From: an uncultured Oscillibacter sp.
GTDB taxonomy: Bacteria; Bacillota; Clostridia; Oscillospirales; Oscillospiraceae
Direction: 5' to 3'
Length of the DNA stretch: 6,187 nt
Assembly (NCBI GenBank): GCA_934574045.1
Contig: CAKTMK010000066.1
Span: forward strand, 1 to 6,187
Part shown: piece after piece, positions 5,858 to 6,187 of the stretch
Position numbering within the stretch: the first letter of the stretch is position 1
Layout of the letters: each line of letters starts with the position of its first letter
Program-made: the position numbers and the translations under genes
Notes under the pieces: model-generated
The model's database searches: none
What the model was told of the DNA's origin: nothing
What the model saw: only the letters and a program-made list of their open reading frames with translations

Positions 5858-5875
5858 CTTGATGGGAAGCGTTCC

Positions 5876-6187
5876 TTACTTCGCGGCCTTGGCGGCGCGG
5901 ATCGCCTCGATCAGCATGGGAGTGACCTTGAACAGGTCGCCGCAGATGCCGTAATCCGCGATCTCGAAGATGGGAGCGGTGTCGTTCTTGTTCACCGCGA
6001 TGATGCACTCGGAATCCTGCATACCGGCCTTGTGCTGGATGGCGCCGGAAATGCCCAGAGCGACGTACACCTTCGGATGGACGGTCTTGCCGGTCTGGCC
6101 GACCTGATGGTCGGCGGACAGCCAGCCGGAGTCGATGGTGGCACGGGAGCCGCCCACAACGCCGCCCAGCTCGGCAGCCAGTTCCTC
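5876..6187 (-). CDS. etfA: Electron transfer flavoprotein alpha subunit, C-terminal 103 codons (start outside window)
   Basis: EtfA pairs with EtfB and carries FAD, passing electrons between acyl-CoA dehydrogenases and other partners. In Clostridia it often serves the butyryl-CoA dehydrogenase complex, though that partner is not visible here. The frame is open from the window edge to the TAA at 5876-5878. The FAD-binding domain is clear: VGGSRATIDSGWL (residues 11-23 of the visible part), HQVGQTGKTV (27-36), YVALGISGAIQHKAGM (41-56), CIIAVNKNDTAPIF (61-74) and ADYGICGDL (77-85). It ends in an Ala/Lys-rich tail as usual. It is probably the last gene of a minus-strand operon, since a terminator follows 26 bp on. 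Confidence 0.95.
   Translation of the reverse strand, partial: EELAAELGGVVGGSRATIDSGWLSADHQVGQTGKTVHPKVYVALGISGAIQHKAGMQDSECIIAVNKNDTAPIFEIADYGICGDLFKVTPMLIEAIRAAKAAK

Overview
The window (6187 bp, G+C-rich by eye) looks like chromosomal DNA from a high-GC gut-type Clostridia member (Bacillota). An Oscillospiraceae-like host is my inference. The reasons are a T-box-controlled leucyl-tRNA synthetase, a DUF951 protein, a cell-anchored nuclease lipoprotein of the clostridial type, AGGAGG-type ribosome binding sites and an electron-transfer flavoprotein gene. No mobile element, CRISPR array, rRNA or tRNA gene was seen.

Layout. Positions 1-1441 (minus strand) hold the N-terminal 480 codons of leuS; its 3' end lies outside the window. 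Upstream of it, about 1488-1740, is a complete class I T-box leader with a CUG leucine specifier, an antiterminator/terminator pair and a near-consensus promoter (1748-1776). Next on the minus strand is a small two-gene unit: a DUF951 protein (1903-2097) followed, with a 4-bp ATGA overlap, by a 30-residue single-pass membrane peptide (1814-1906). On the plus strand 2193-3128 encodes a protein of three S1-type RNA-binding modules, the first degenerate. It converges on rarA (3109-4383, minus), and the two coding regions overlap tail-to-tail by 20 bp.

Positions 4384-4558 form a divergent regulatory region between rarA and a plus-strand lipoprotein nuclease (4559-5416). Each direction has a sigma-A-like promoter with a 17-bp spacer and a TGn extension. 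A perfect 9-bp inverted repeat overlaps or abuts both -35 boxes, so a shared regulator or simple mirror-image promoter architecture is possible. After the nuclease come about 400 bp without a convincing gene but with short repeats, then a strong, probably bidirectional terminator (5818-5857). The window ends in the C-terminal 103 codons of etfA (5876-6187, minus).

Most genes are ordinary housekeeping genes: translation (leuS, S1 protein), replication-fork maintenance (rarA) and redox metabolism (etfA). I see no clear evidence for a new multi-gene system. The least explained items are the shared dyad between rarA and the nuclease gene, the coupled membrane micropeptide, and the repeat-rich gap at 5417-5823.
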